A DNA stretch of 64,000 nucleotides from Robiginitomaculum sp. GTDB lineage: Bacteria > Pseudomonadota > Alphaproteobacteria > Caulobacterales > Maricaulaceae. Where the stretch lies: assembly GCA_030949705.1 (NCBI GenBank), contig JAUZSF010000017.1:124001-188000 (forward strand), in the 5' to 3' direction. The notes under the pieces were generated by a model, which saw only the letters and a list, made by a program, of their open reading frames with translations, was not told the DNA's origin and searched no databases. This document shows, piece after piece, positions 1 to 9,776 of this stretch (within the stretch, counting starts at the first letter, position 1; each line of letters starts with the position of its first letter). The position numbers were made by a program, and so were the translations under genes.

Positions 1-965
1 CGCGCAACACATTGATTGCCAGAGCCGCGCCAGAACCATCGCCAAGGCCCAGCCCCAGGTCCAGAATGGGATGTTTGCCCAGCCGGTCCAAAATGGCGCG
101 ATGCGAATCCCGCGGCGTTACCGACCCGGCCACGCAATGATCCACCGCGGCGCGATTAATGCGGTGCAATACTGCCGCCGCCGCGCACGAGGCAAAACCA
201 TCCAGAATAACCGGCACCCCCCTGATGGCGCGCCGCCAAAATGGCCCCGGCAGCCCCTGCCATATCGCGCCCGCCAAGGCGGCGTAAAACCTCCAGCGGA
301 TCATCCAGATTACCGCTGTGGCAATCCACCGCCGCGCCGATGACTTTGGCTTTGGCGGCCAGCATTTTTTCGTCATCCACCGCCGATCCGGCCACCGCCC
401 AAAAGGCAGGCGTGCCGCCATAAAGCGCCAGCGCCATGGCACCGGCCGCCGTGGTGGCCCCGGCCCCGACCACCCCAAGGCACAAAACGTCCGGCTTTTC
501 TTCCAGCACCTGCATGGCATAGGCCATGGTGGAGGCACAATCCCGCTCGCTTAAGGCTGCCCCCTGGGTGATGTCCGGGGTGGGTTCCTCCAGCGCCAGT
601 TCAAATACTTTCAGCCCGGCCCCCGCAGCCTTGGCGATCTGATTGACCGCGCCCGTGCCTTGCAGCACCGCATCGGTCATTTCGCGCGCCCGTGCCGTAT
701 CATAGCGCGATATTCCCTTCGCCGTGATCTGGTGGGATGAGGCAAAAACCGCCACCATGGGCCGGTCAATGTGGGGGGTATCGCCGCCCTGCCAGCTGGC
801 CATCCATACCGCCAGATCCGCCAAACGGCCCAATTCACCGGCAGGCAACGCGATCTGGTCCTGTCGCAGCATCGCCCGGGTCCGTGCATCCTCGTCGGCG
901 GCCGGACAATTGGCAATCAGCGAGCGCAAATCATCAAAGGGTGCGCTTGGTTGAGCAAGGGCCAT
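1..965 (-). CDS. cobT: Nicotinate-nucleotide--dimethylbenzimidazole phosphoribosyltransferase (CobT), 3' end outside window, frameshifted
   Basis: CobT transfers phosphoribose from nicotinate mononucleotide to dimethylbenzimidazole, making alpha-ribazole phosphate for the lower ligand of cobalamin. The family sequence reads from ATG 965 (MALAQPSAPFDDLRSL) through VFASSHQITAKGIS and LCLGVVGAGATTAAGAM to GGRDMAGAAGAILAARHQG. At the 217-222 C run (six, five needed) it leaves frame and resumes as VPVILDGFASCAAAAVLHR and LDLGLGLGDGSGAAL, running off the window start, so only the last few dozen residues are missing. The upstream ATG at 986 is less likely because family homology begins after 965. 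The gene is separated from holC by a mosaic repeat locus, so it probably has its own promoter. Catalysis in this family uses a Glu near the C-terminus; the aligned residue here appears to be Asp. Confidence 0.88.
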
Positions 966-1083
966 GGTGTTTCCTGTGATTCCCAAAAGATAGTATGCAC
1001 CGCCTTATACGCTCTATACAGACGTAATGCATGATTTTTTTGACGGCGTTTATCTGAAAACCAGATTTGGTTTTCTTCCCTCC

Positions 1084-1110
1084 ATCCTTCGACAAGCTCA
1101 GGATGAGATG
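1084..1110. repeat. Dispersed short repeat (CTTCGACAAGCTCAGGATG type)
   Basis: The core CTTCGACAAGCTCAGGATGA between 1088 and 1107 recurs as reverse complement within 27043-27068, embedded in another repeat. It is a short non-coding intergenic module. No function can be assigned from sequence. Confidence 0.6.
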
Positions 1111-1120
1111 GAAAATAACA

Positions 1121-1540
1121 TGCTGACCTCATACTGAGATGTTCTGAGGAGGGGCGCAGCACCCCGAAGGGCCTCAAAGTATGGGTGGCATGATACCTCA
1201 GGCCACGACATGTGGGACTAGATATTTCTATCCCCGCCCCCAAAAGCATCGCACCGACATGGAAACAATCTCTTTCCTCTCCCGGGGCGGGAGAGGAATA
1301 AGGTGAGGGATCAAGAGCTTAAAGAAAGTACCCAGTCTTTGCTTCACAAGCCCCTCACCCCGGCCCTCTCCCCAGGGCGAGGGAGAAATCCCCCGCATAG
1401 CGCACATGAGGGTCAAAGAAGGGTAAGACTTACCCCTCTGCATGCCCGTCTTTACCCCTTAAATGCCCCTAAAGGGCGCAAAATCGCCCCTGAAACGCCC
1501 TCATTTACCCCTCACTGCCCCTGAAATCGCGGGGATAAAC
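1121..1540 (-). repeat. Composite mosaic repeat, locus 1
   Basis: This fills most of the holC-cobT gap (966-1598), which holds no convincing gene. Read on the minus strand it has, in order: a G-rich stretch with repeated AGGGG and GGGGTAAA words; TTTGACCCTCA; ATGCGGGGGATTTCTCCCTC; a palindromic part with GGAGAGGGCCGGGGTGAGGG (about 1351-1371); GAAGCAAAG; CCCTCACCTTATTCCTCTCCC with a GGGAGAGG partner (1228-1309); GTCGGTGCGATGCTTTTGGG; and last a small inverted module at 1121-1183. The same modules recur in the same order at 12715-13399. Translated ORFs here are low-complexity and match no family. Confidence 0.8.
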
Positions 1541-1598
1541 CCAAAAAACCCCCGCCGTGATGACGAGGGCTATAATGTTTCCATTTGGATAAAAGAGA

Positions 1599-2054
1599 TC
1601 AGCCCTGTTTGGCCCAGCGGCCATCGCCATCCTGTCGCCAGTACGACACCGCGGCGCCCTCGGCACGGGCCCTTTTCCAGCGCTGACGGGTTTGCTCCAG
1701 CGCCTGCTGATCCGCCCCGTCAAACATGGTGACACAGCGTTCCACGCCCGCCAGGTCCGGCATCTCTGCCCCATGGATCAGGATGACAATCTGGGCATTA
1801 TTTTCGTTATCTGCCGTCTGGGTCAGCAAAATCGGCTGGGTGGCGGCCCGTGGTTCGCTACTTAAACCATGAGGCAAAAAACTGTCGGGCCGGTGAGTCC
1901 ATAAATGACGGTCCAGCGCCAGCAAGGCCTCTGCATCACCAGAGCGGATCAACGCCCGCCAGCCCCGCTCCAGAACCTTCTCCAGAAGCGGCGGCAAGGC
2001 GGTTTCCAGCGTCGAGCGCTCCAGATGATAAAACCAATGTTCAGTCGTAGCCAA
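1599..2054 (-). CDS. holC: DNA polymerase III subunit chi (HolC)
   Basis: HolC is the chi subunit of the clamp-loader complex and links it to single-strand-binding protein at the replication fork. The protein of about 151 residues opens with the family start TTEHWFYHLERSTLETALPPLL, followed by LLEKVLERGWRALIRSGDAEAL and the conserved block DRHLWTHRPDSFLPHG, then a Rossmann-like region ending VILIHGAEMPDLAGVERCV. The best start is TTG at 2054, which puts family homology at residue 2; a start at 2081 would lie inside pepA. It follows pepA by one or two bases, a pairing common in alphaproteobacteria, so the two are probably co-transcribed and perhaps translationally coupled. Confidence 0.87.
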   Translation of the reverse strand: MATTEHWFYHLERSTLETALPPLLEKVLERGWRALIRSGDAEALLALDRHLWTHRPDSFLPHGLSSEPRAATQPILLTQTADNENNAQIVILIHGAEMPDLAGVERCVTMFDGADQQALEQTRQRWKRARAEGAAVSYWRQDGDGRWAKQG

Positions 2055-2055
2055 A

Positions 2056-3531
2056 CTAGCTTTCACACTGCTCGGCGACAAAGGCGTCGATCAGGCGCAC
2101 CCCATAGCCCGTGGCCCAGACCGGCTCGCGTGGATCATCGGACTTATCTTTCCAGGCGGTACCGGCAATGTCGATATGGGCCCAAGGGGTTTCTCCAACA
2201 TAACGACGCAAAAATTGCGCCGCCGTGATGGACCCGGCCCCGCGGCCGCCAATGTTCTTCATATCGGCGTATTTGCTGTCGATCAGCTTGTCATAGCCAG
2301 CCCCCAGCGGTAGCCGCCATACCGGTTCGCCAGAGGCTTTGCCTGCCGCATCCAATGCACTGGCCAGGGCATCATCATTGGAGAACAAGCCCGCGTTTTC
2401 ATGACCCAGCGCAATGATAATCGCCCCGGTAAGCGTTGCAAAGTCAATGATTTGTTTGGGTTTATAGCGCAAACCATACCAAAGCGCATCGACCAGAACC
2501 AAGCGTCCTTCGGCGTCGGTGTTTTGCACTTCGATGGTTTGGCCATCGGCCGAAGTGATAATATCGCCGGGGCGCGTGGCCGCCGCATCGGGCATGTTTT
2601 CCACCAGGCCGATAATGCCAATAACATTGGCGCGGGCCTTGCGCCCGGCCAACGCCCGCATGATACCGGTGACCGCGGCGGCGCCCCCCATATCGCCTTT
2701 CATGTCCCACATGCCGGCCCCGGGTTTGAGCGAGATACCACCGGTATCAAAGCACACGCCCTTGCCAACCAGCACCAAAGGAGCCTCTTTACGATCTTCG
2801 GCACCAAACCAGGACATCACCGCCAGTTTGGAGCCATAATTGGATCCCTGACCAACGCTGAGCAATGCATTCATGCCCAGCTTCTTCATGTCTTTTTCGT
2901 CAAGAATTTGTACTTCCAGGCCAAACTCTTCCAGTTCCTGCGCCCGTTTGGCAAAGGCCTCGGGGTGCAGCACATTGGCTGGCTCGGAGACCAGATCACG
3001 GGCCAGGCAAACGCCCTCGGCCGTTTCGCTCAGCGGCGCAAAAGCAGCCTTGGCAGCAGCCGAATCACTGCAAATTACGCGAATGGCGGTAATGGAGGGC
3101 TTTTTATCGTCTTTCAGGGTGGTGCGGTACTTGTCAAAACGATAGGCCGCCAGCAAGGCCCCAAAGGCAGCGCGGGCCGAGGCCGGAGCATCCAGATCAC
3201 GCTGATCAAACACCAGGGTTTTGGCCCCCGAGCACAGAACCGCCTGCATGGCACGGGCACCATAGGCCTCCCAGCCCAAAACGTCGGCGGCATCACGATC
3301 CCCCATGCCGCCAAGCACAACTGCCTGAGCCTTCACGCCAGAAGGTGCATTAATTACAAGAACTTGCCCGGACTTTCCGGTAAAGCGCGAACCTTTCTGA
3401 GACCGGCTTATGGTGCCATCACTGGCTTCGTCCAACGCGTCGGCACCGACGCTATGGCGATTATCCGCAAAGACAGGCACGACCACCGCGCCTTCGTATT
3501 TGTCAGAACTGGTAAACTCGACTTTCATCAT
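2056..3531 (-). CDS. pepA: Leucyl aminopeptidase (M17 family)
   Basis: PepA is a cytosolic, manganese/zinc-dependent aminopeptidase that removes N-terminal residues from peptides. The C-terminal catalytic domain shows the metal-binding Lys/Asp segment VGKGVCFDTGGISLK, then DMKGDMGGAAAVTG, and the M17 signature NTDAEGRLVLVDAL. The N-terminal macro-like domain is present and the length of about 491 residues is normal. Two adjacent ATGs (3531 and 3528) are possible; a G-rich ribosome binding site precedes the first. The upstream extension to 3585 has no homology. It is divergent from lptF and runs into holC. Some homologues moonlight as DNA-binding proteins; nothing here bears on that. Confidence 0.95.
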   Translation of the reverse strand: MMKVEFTSSDKYEGAVVVPVFADNRHSVGADALDEASDGTISRSQKGSRFTGKSGQVLVINAPSGVKAQAVVLGGMGDRDAADVLGWEAYGARAMQAVLCSGAKTLVFDQRDLDAPASARAAFGALLAAYRFDKYRTTLKDDKKPSITAIRVICSDSAAAKAAFAPLSETAEGVCLARDLVSEPANVLHPEAFAKRAQELEEFGLEVQILDEKDMKKLGMNALLSVGQGSNYGSKLAVMSWFGAEDRKEAPLVLVGKGVCFDTGGISLKPGAGMWDMKGDMGGAAAVTGIMRALAGRKARANVIGIIGLVENMPDAAATRPGDIITSADGQTIEVQNTDAEGRLVLVDALWYGLRYKPKQIIDFATLTGAIIIALGHENAGLFSNDDALASALDAAGKASGEPVWRLPLGAGYDKLIDSKYADMKNIGGRGAGSITAAQFLRRYVGETPWAHIDIAGTAWKDKSDDPREPVWATGYGVRLIDAFVAEQCES

Positions 3532-3706
3532 TTTTCTACCCCATGATATTTTGCACAAACCTAGGGCTTTCACCCCTAAACGCAAGCTTCGCTATACAGG
3601 CCTTGTGCTCTTCGCCTCCACGCCATATCAGCAAGAGTGAACAGTTTTTATGGTGGGGACATGCCAGCGGCCTTCATGCCGTTGGTCAGAGAGGTTTTCG
3701 AATAGA

Positions 3707-4819
3707 ATGAAAACGCTGCAAAGCTATTTCATCCGTGAGACCTTCCGCCCCTTTGTGGTGACCACGCTGGTGCTGAGCGCCCTGGCCCTGCTGACCCAGA
3801 GTCTGGCCGCGCTGGACATAATTGTTGATGACCGGGCCAGCCTGCTTGCCTATATCCAGATTACCCTGTTGGCGCTGCCGCAACTGATTTCCATCATTTT
3901 GCCCTTCGCGCTGTTTATCTCGGTTGGCTATGCGGTTCAGCGCCTGCACACCGACAATGAATTTATGGTGGCCTTTGCGGGGGGCATGACACGATGGGCC
4001 GTGATTGCACCGGTCATGCGCATTGCGGTGTTGGCGGTATTGCTGAACTTGGTGGTCAACACCTGGGTGCAACCCACCGCCTACAAGGCCATGCGAGAAA
4101 CCATCTATAAGGTACGTTCCGATATTGCCTCATCCATTGTTCGGCCAGGAGAATTTGTTACCCCGGCCCTGAATTTGACGATTTTTGCGCGCGAGGTGCA
4201 AAACGGGGTTCTGAGCGATGTGATGATCCATGATGGGCGGAACCATAAAAAGCCGCTGACCTATTTTGCCAAATCAGGCGTTTTTATGCAGGTCAATCAG
4301 AACCCGGCCTTGTCATTGACCAATGTGACCCGACAAAGCATTGGCGAAGATGGAGCCCTGGAAATACTGGAATTTACCCGTACCACCTTTGAACTTCGCG
4401 GCGTGATCAAGCCCCAGGGGGCCTTGCTGTACAAGCGTTCTGACCGCTATCTGGGCGAGCTGTTTCACCCGGACCCCACCAATTACTGGGATCGGGAAAA
4501 CGCCAATGCCTTGCTGGCCGAAGGGCATTATCGCCTGTCCGCACCGCTTTACAATCTGGCTTTTGCGCTGATGGCACTGGCGGCGCTGCTGGGCGGTGAT
4601 TACAGCCGTATGGGCTATGGACGACGACTGATTGTGGCCGGCACCCTGGCCTTGCTGGTCCGCCTTACTGGGGTTTCGCTGGAAGCGGCCGCAACAGAAA
4701 TCCCCGCCCTGAACCCCTTGCAATATGCCTTGCCATTGGTGGTCAGCATGGTGTGCTTATGGCTGACGTTGAGCACCGGGCGTTTGCGTAAACCATTGGG
4801 GCGTTTAGCGGTTTCATGA
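3707..4819 (+). CDS. lptF: LPS export ABC transporter permease LptF
   Basis: LptF is one of two inner-membrane permeases of the LptB2FG transporter, which extracts lipopolysaccharide and passes it to the periplasmic bridge. The 370-residue protein starts MKTLQSYFIRETFRPF at ATG 3707, has N-terminal membrane segments, a central periplasmic beta-jellyroll region and C-terminal membrane segments, as in the YjgP/YjgQ family. The in-frame ATG at 3650 would add an unconserved leader. Its TGA overlaps the lptG ATG, so the two are translationally coupled and can be made in equal amounts. Its divergent neighbour is pepA, as in many Gram-negative bacteria. Confidence 0.95.
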   Translation: MKTLQSYFIRETFRPFVVTTLVLSALALLTQSLAALDIIVDDRASLLAYIQITLLALPQLISIILPFALFISVGYAVQRLHTDNEFMVAFAGGMTRWAVIAPVMRIAVLAVLLNLVVNTWVQPTAYKAMRETIYKVRSDIASSIVRPGEFVTPALNLTIFAREVQNGVLSDVMIHDGRNHKKPLTYFAKSGVFMQVNQNPALSLTNVTRQSIGEDGALEILEFTRTTFELRGVIKPQGALLYKRSDRYLGELFHPDPTNYWDRENANALLAEGHYRLSAPLYNLAFALMALAALLGGDYSRMGYGRRLIVAGTLALLVRLTGVSLEAAATEIPALNPLQYALPLVVSMVCLWLTLSTGRLRKPLGRLAVS

Positions 4820-5916
4820 TTCGTTTGCTGTTCAGATATTTGTTCCGTGAAATATTCAAAGGCATTTTGCTGGCTGCCAGCATTGTTGGTTCGCTGGTCT
4901 TTGTGGTTGATTATGTTGAGTTATCCCGGCGCATGGATGACCAACCCAATATCAACTCGTTACAGATACTCAATCTGACCTTGCTGAAAATGCCGGGCAT
5001 GATCGAGCAAACCCTGCCCTTTATTGTATTGTTCGGGGTGATGTGGGTGATGTTTCGCCTAAACCGGCGCAGCGAACTGGTGGCCATGCGGGCGGCCTCG
5101 ATGTCGGCCTGGCAATTTGCCTTGCCGGCGGTTCTGATTGCGCTGTTTTTAGGCGTGTTGGGAACAACCGTGTTGAACCCGTTGGCGGCACGAATGAACG
5201 CCCAGTTCGAGCGCAACCGCATTGCCCTTTTGGATGCAGGAGAGGCGCAAAGCAAAGGCACCAACAAGGCGGTCTGGTTTCGCGAGGCGGTCGACGAAGG
5301 CATTGTGGTAATCCGGGCGGGCAATGTGATTCCCCAAACCGCCACCTTGTTTGACCTCACTTTCTTTTATTACACGATCTCAGAGGATCAGCCCCCGGTG
5401 GTGCAACACCGCATCGATGCCAAAAAGGCCGTTTTACAGCCCGGGTTCTGGCAATTAGAGGATGCCACGGACCGGTCGCGTTATAACGATACCAAACACT
5501 ATCAAACCCTGGCTTTGCCGACCAAAATTGCACCATCAGCGCTATTGAGTGATTCGGTCCGGGCCGCCAATTTTTCTATCTATGCACTGCCGGCCTTGAT
5601 CGCAGACTCCAAAAAAGCCGGCTTTGGCGTGCGTAAATACCAATTGCAAATGCACCAATTATTGTCTCTGCCAATAACCCTGGCGGCCATGGCGCTGATC
5701 GGGGCTGCCTTCTCTTTTAAACTGGTACGGTTGGGAGGGTCCTTGCGTCTGGCCCTGACGGCAGGGGCGGCGGGTTTTGCGCTCTATTTTGCCAGTGACC
5801 TGTTGCAAACCCTGGGGGCGACACAGGTTTTACCCCCCATGGTCGCCATCTGGGCGGCCCCGGTTTTTGTTTTTTTTGCAGGCCTGGCCCGCATAACCAT
5901 TTTGGAAGATGGGTGA
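4816..5916 (+). CDS. lptG: LPS export ABC transporter permease LptG
   Basis: LptG is the partner permease of LptF in the inner-membrane LPS extraction complex. The protein of 366 residues starts MIRLLFRYLFREIFKG, a typical family start, with membrane segments at the N-terminus (about residues 15-35, 60-85 and 100-120), a periplasmic domain, and three C-terminal membrane segments (ITLAAMALIGAAFSF onward). It overlaps lptF by four bases (ATGA). The order lptF-lptG-lptD puts inner-membrane extraction and outer-membrane insertion in one transcription direction. Confidence 0.95.
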   Translation: MIRLLFRYLFREIFKGILLAASIVGSLVFVVDYVELSRRMDDQPNINSLQILNLTLLKMPGMIEQTLPFIVLFGVMWVMFRLNRRSELVAMRAASMSAWQFALPAVLIALFLGVLGTTVLNPLAARMNAQFERNRIALLDAGEAQSKGTNKAVWFREAVDEGIVVIRAGNVIPQTATLFDLTFFYYTISEDQPPVVQHRIDAKKAVLQPGFWQLEDATDRSRYNDTKHYQTLALPTKIAPSALLSDSVRAANFSIYALPALIADSKKAGFGVRKYQLQMHQLLSLPITLAAMALIGAAFSFKLVRLGGSLRLALTAGAAGFALYFASDLLQTLGATQVLPPMVAIWAAPVFVFFAGLARITILEDG

Positions 5917-6067
5917 GAAACAGCGATCAACCATGGACGGCATCATACGCTTCGTTTATGAAATCGCCTGGATTGTCAGGGACACGATGGCCCGGGAAAG
6001 GCAAGACGGCCTGTGCCCTCATCGCACAGTATTTTGGATTGGACACAGAGGACACATCAAACCGGCC

Positions 6068-8380
6068 ATGAAACAGTTTCCACCCTGCGTTTATAGATTA
6101 CTTGCTGTTGTGCTGGGCACATTGGTATTTTCACAAAATGCCTTTGCGCAAGAAAAGACAGATGATGCCGCCAAAGAACAACAACCGGTTCTGTTACAAG
6201 CCAACGAGCTGATCGATGATGCCGAGCATGACCGTTATATCGCGCGCGGCAATGTAGAAGCCCATTTTGAAGGTCGGATTCTCAAGGCCGACACCCTCTA
6301 TTATTACCAGAAAAGCAAACGTATTCATGCCATTGGTTCGGTTGTGGTGGTTGATAAGGATGGCACCGTTGAATTTGCCGATGAAATGGAGCTTAGCGAT
6401 GATCTGAGCTCGGCGGTGGCTTTGGCATTTTTTGCCCGCCTGGCCAACAGTGCCACCATTGGTGCCACCAAGGCCACCCATTCCAAGGATGGGGCCCGCA
6501 ATACACTGACCAATGCCTTTTACACGGCCTGCAAGGCCTGCGCCGGTAAGGATGGCCAGGGATCGCACAAGCCGACCTGGCGGCTGCGCGCCCGCAAAGT
6601 GGTGCAAAACCAGGAAACCAAAATGATCAATTACCGTGATGCGGTTCTTGAGGTTAAAGGGGTTCCGGTTTTTTACTCCCCCAATTTTTCGCATCCGGAC
6701 CCCGAAGCCGGACGCCGTTCAGGATTGTTGTTTCCCCAGGTCCGCCAATCAGGCAAATACGGGTTTTCATATGAACAGCCCTATTATCAAGTCCTTGGCC
6801 CCTATGCCGATATCACCTTGACCCCCCGCGTGTTTACCAAGGTCAATCCGCTGGTCATGGGCGAGTTTCGCCAAAATTTCCATGCCGGGCAGGTTCGGGT
6901 GGATGGCAGTCTGACCTATGAACAGGATTTTGATGGCCGGGGCACCAAATTTGGCAAAACCGAATTCCGGGGCCATGTATTCGCCGAAGGAAATTTCAAA
7001 ATCTCCGACCAATGGCAATGGGGTTTTGGCGCCGCCGCGGTTTCTGATGACCTGTTTTTACGTCGTTATGACATTCAGGGCGAAACCACGACACGGGGGA
7101 TTTACCGCACCAATTCACGTCGCCTGAACAACCAGATTTATGCCCAGGGCCAAAGTGAGCGCTTTTTTGCCCAGGCCGGCACCATTCGCTTTCAGGGTTT
7201 GCGGGCCGGAGATGTGGACGACAAATTCCCCATCGTCGGCCCCTTGTTTGATTTGCGGCGCCATATTGATGATCCGTTCTTTGGTGGCAATATGATGTTA
7301 CGAGCCAACACGGTGGCCCTGACGCGCATTGATGGCACGGACAGCCGCCGCGCCTCGCTGTCGCTGGACTGGTCCCGTCGGCTGGTATCCCGCTCTGGCA
7401 TGATCTTGCGTCCCTTCGCCCAGGGCCGAACCGATTTGTACCAAATCCACAATCCGGACTTCTTTGCGGATCTAGGCTCGAAAAACCGCTCTTTGGCACG
7501 GGCTTTGGGGGTGGTTGGTGCTGATCTGCGCTGGCCGTTTTTCCGCCCGGGCCGCAATGTCAGCTGGACGATTGAACCACTGGTCCAACTGGCGGCCAGC
7601 CCCAATGGCGATGGTGCCGGCAGCTATACCAGCTTTAGCACGGACCCCAATGGCAATGTTGTGGGTACCCTGAAAGCCATCATCCCCAATGAAGACAGCA
7701 TTGCCGTAGAATTTGACGGTACCAGCCTGTTTTCCACCAACCGCTTTTCCGGTTTTGACCGGTGGGAAGGTGGACTGCGCGCCAATATTGGCGGCCAGGT
7801 TACCGGGCGATGGGGCAAAAGCGGCGAAGTTTCCTTGCTGGCGGGGCAAACGCTTCGGTCCCGCCTCAATACGGATTTTACCCAGGCATCCGGCCTGCGG
7901 GGGAAAACATCTGATTATGTCAGCACCTTTTCCATTTCCCCCGGGCCGACGCTCAAACTGCGCGCCCACGCCCGTTTCGACAAGAATGATTTCAGCGTCA
8001 AACGCATAGAAACCAATGTCGCGGTAAGGATGCGCCGGGATCAACTGGGGCCATTGGGCAAAGTCGTCCATGGCCTTAGCGCCTCGGTGGGCTATTTGAA
8101 CTTTGATGATGCCATTGCCTCTGGTCGCCCAACCCAGGAAATTCGTGGACGGGCAACGGTGGGGATCAGCCGCCACTGGTCAATCACCGGCAATGCTACC
8201 CGGGATCTGGATGCCAAGCGCGCCCGTGGCGTAGGCATTGGCCTGATCTACAAGGACGACTGCTCAAGTCTGGAAATCACCTATCGCAACAACAATACGT
8301 CTGATCGCACCCTGACCCCCAATGCGTCGGTTGGCATTCGCTTTACGCTGGTCACCCTGGGCTCATTTGGGTCAAATTAG
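6068..8380 (+). CDS. lptD: LPS-assembly outer membrane protein LptD
   Basis: LptD is the outer-membrane beta-barrel that inserts LPS into the outer leaflet together with LptE. The start chosen, ATG 6068, begins a signal peptide (MKQFPPCVYRLLAVVLGTLV, cleavage after QNAFA); the open frame upstream to 5909 lacks homology and would bury the signal. An OstA/LptA-like domain follows (LLQANELIDDAEHDRYIARG, repeated beta strands), then CxxC-type cysteines (ACKACAGKDG) and a large barrel domain ending in IRFTLVTLGSFGSN. Of about 770 residues, a normal size for alphaproteobacteria. It lies about 150 bp after lptG and is followed by surA, the chaperone that helps fold LptD in E. coli. Confidence 0.93.
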   Translation: MKQFPPCVYRLLAVVLGTLVFSQNAFAQEKTDDAAKEQQPVLLQANELIDDAEHDRYIARGNVEAHFEGRILKADTLYYYQKSKRIHAIGSVVVVDKDGTVEFADEMELSDDLSSAVALAFFARLANSATIGATKATHSKDGARNTLTNAFYTACKACAGKDGQGSHKPTWRLRARKVVQNQETKMINYRDAVLEVKGVPVFYSPNFSHPDPEAGRRSGLLFPQVRQSGKYGFSYEQPYYQVLGPYADITLTPRVFTKVNPLVMGEFRQNFHAGQVRVDGSLTYEQDFDGRGTKFGKTEFRGHVFAEGNFKISDQWQWGFGAAAVSDDLFLRRYDIQGETTTRGIYRTNSRRLNNQIYAQGQSERFFAQAGTIRFQGLRAGDVDDKFPIVGPLFDLRRHIDDPFFGGNMMLRANTVALTRIDGTDSRRASLSLDWSRRLVSRSGMILRPFAQGRTDLYQIHNPDFFADLGSKNRSLARALGVVGADLRWPFFRPGRNVSWTIEPLVQLAASPNGDGAGSYTSFSTDPNGNVVGTLKAIIPNEDSIAVEFDGTSLFSTNRFSGFDRWEGGLRANIGGQVTGRWGKSGEVSLLAGQTLRSRLNTDFTQASGLRGKTSDYVSTFSISPGPTLKLRAHARFDKNDFSVKRIETNVAVRMRRDQLGPLGKVVHGLSASVGYLNFDDAIASGRPTQEIRGRATVGISRHWSITGNATRDLDAKRARGVGIGLIYKDDCSSLEITYRNNNTSDRTLTPNASVGIRFTLVTLGSFGSN

Positions 8381-8543
8381 CGCAAAAGACCGGTTTGCAG
8401 ATCGAGGATTGTCACCTGGCTGATGGCCTGGGTTCCGGTTTAGCGGCCGTCGGCAATGGGGTGCAGTATCAGCGATTGCACTCCCTTCCCTTTCCAGTAT
8501 GTTAGCCTAAATTTTGCCCATTTTTCTGGCTAGTCATATTCCT

Positions 8544-9776
8544 ATGTTCGTGCGAAAACTGCTCACTATTTCCTTTATGCTTCTGGTGCTTGCCGGCACA
8601 GGGCAATCTTCGGCTCTGGCACAAGTTGCCGAAGGCGTTGCGGCGGTTGTCAATGACGAGGTGATTTCTACTTTCGACGTACGACAGCGTATGCGTATGA
8701 TCATCTCTTCATCCCGGGTAAAGCCGGATGAGAAAACCCTTGCCCGCATACAACAACAGGCATTGCGCGGCTTGATTGACGAACGGTTGCAATTACAGGA
8801 ATCCCAGAAATATGATATCAAGGTTGATCAGTCCGAGATTGATCAGGCAATCACCCGCATTGCCCGCCAGAACAATGTCACCCTTGAAGATGTCAAAAAT
8901 GACCTACGTAAATCCGGGATTTCGCCAAGCACGCTGGAAAGCCAGATTCGTTCTGAAATTGCCTGGCAAATTCTGGTCAATGGCCGCTATAGCCAGCGGG
9001 TTCGAGTCAGCAATAACCAAATCGCCGAATCCAAAGCCCGTATGGAAGCGGCCCTGTCAAAGCCACAATATCTGATTTCTGAAGTTTTGCTGGAATCTCC
9101 CTCACCAGAGCAAGATCCGCTGATCTACCAAGGGGCACTTTCGCTGATTCAGCAAATGCGCGATGGCGCTCCATTTCAGGCCGTCGCCCAACAGTTTTCT
9201 GCAGCCCCTTCGGCCGCCCAAGGGGGCGATGTAGGCTGGATACACAAGGCCGATTTACCAGAAGAAATTCAGGCCGTTATTGACGAGATGAAGCCTGGCA
9301 CCCTGTCTTCACCGATCAAGGTTCCCGGTGGCTATTACATTATTGCCCTTCGCGATAAAAAGGACGGTGGTGCCCCTATGGTGGTTGATTTCAGTCAAAT
9401 CGTCGCCCCAGCCGGACAGAAGGACAAGCTGAACAGCTTTATGCGCAAGGTTAAGTCTTGCAAGGATGTAAAGAATATCAAAAAATCCATCCCCGGGGCC
9501 TTTTCCAATGCATTTGAAGAGGTCGCGCTCAGCGAATTGGCCCCCGCAGTTCGTGGCGTTCTGGAAAGTCTGCAGCCTGGCCAGTCCTCAAAACCGGTTG
9601 AAAGCCCACAAGGGTCCACTGTTTTTATGGTATGCGACAAGCACTATGCAGAAGGAGCCGGCATTCCCAGTGATGACCAGATCGCCGATCAATTGATCAG
9701 TACACGCCTGGCCATGCTGTCCCGGCGTTATCTGCGTGATCTGCGACGGGATTCAACGGTTGAAATCCGCAAATAA
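8544..9776 (+). CDS. surA: Periplasmic chaperone/peptidyl-prolyl isomerase SurA
   Basis: SurA escorts unfolded outer-membrane proteins through the periplasm. The start at ATG 8544 gives a signal peptide (MFVRKLLTISFMLLVLAG, cut after ALA) followed by VAEGVAAVVNDEVISTFDVR, the standard mature N-terminus. An N-terminal SurA domain (to about residue 165) is followed by one parvulin domain with FQAVAQQFSAAPSAAQGGDVGWI and GYYIIALRDKKDG. A second parvulin-like region is weak, as is usual in this class. It ends inside the start region of pdxA, giving the conserved chain lptD-surA-pdxA-rsmA, whose first two members are functionally linked. Confidence 0.93.
   Translation: MFVRKLLTISFMLLVLAGTGQSSALAQVAEGVAAVVNDEVISTFDVRQRMRMIISSSRVKPDEKTLARIQQQALRGLIDERLQLQESQKYDIKVDQSEIDQAITRIARQNNVTLEDVKNDLRKSGISPSTLESQIRSEIAWQILVNGRYSQRVRVSNNQIAESKARMEAALSKPQYLISEVLLESPSPEQDPLIYQGALSLIQQMRDGAPFQAVAQQFSAAPSAAQGGDVGWIHKADLPEEIQAVIDEMKPGTLSSPIKVPGGYYIIALRDKKDGGAPMVVDFSQIVAPAGQKDKLNSFMRKVKSCKDVKNIKKSIPGAFSNAFEEVALSELAPAVRGVLESLQPGQSSKPVESPQGSTVFMVCDKHYAEGAGIPSDDQIADQLISTRLAMLSRRYLRDLRRDSTVEIRK

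Noticed and set aside
1303-1524. Open frames within the mosaic repeats (also 12834-13079 and 13106-13462)
   Set aside because: They are low-complexity Pro/Arg-rich translations of G/C-rich palindromes; frames differ between repeat copies and match no family.
2401-3546. Long antisense frame across pepA
   Set aside because: Shadow of a real gene in GC-rich DNA; pepA on the other strand has complete catalytic motifs.
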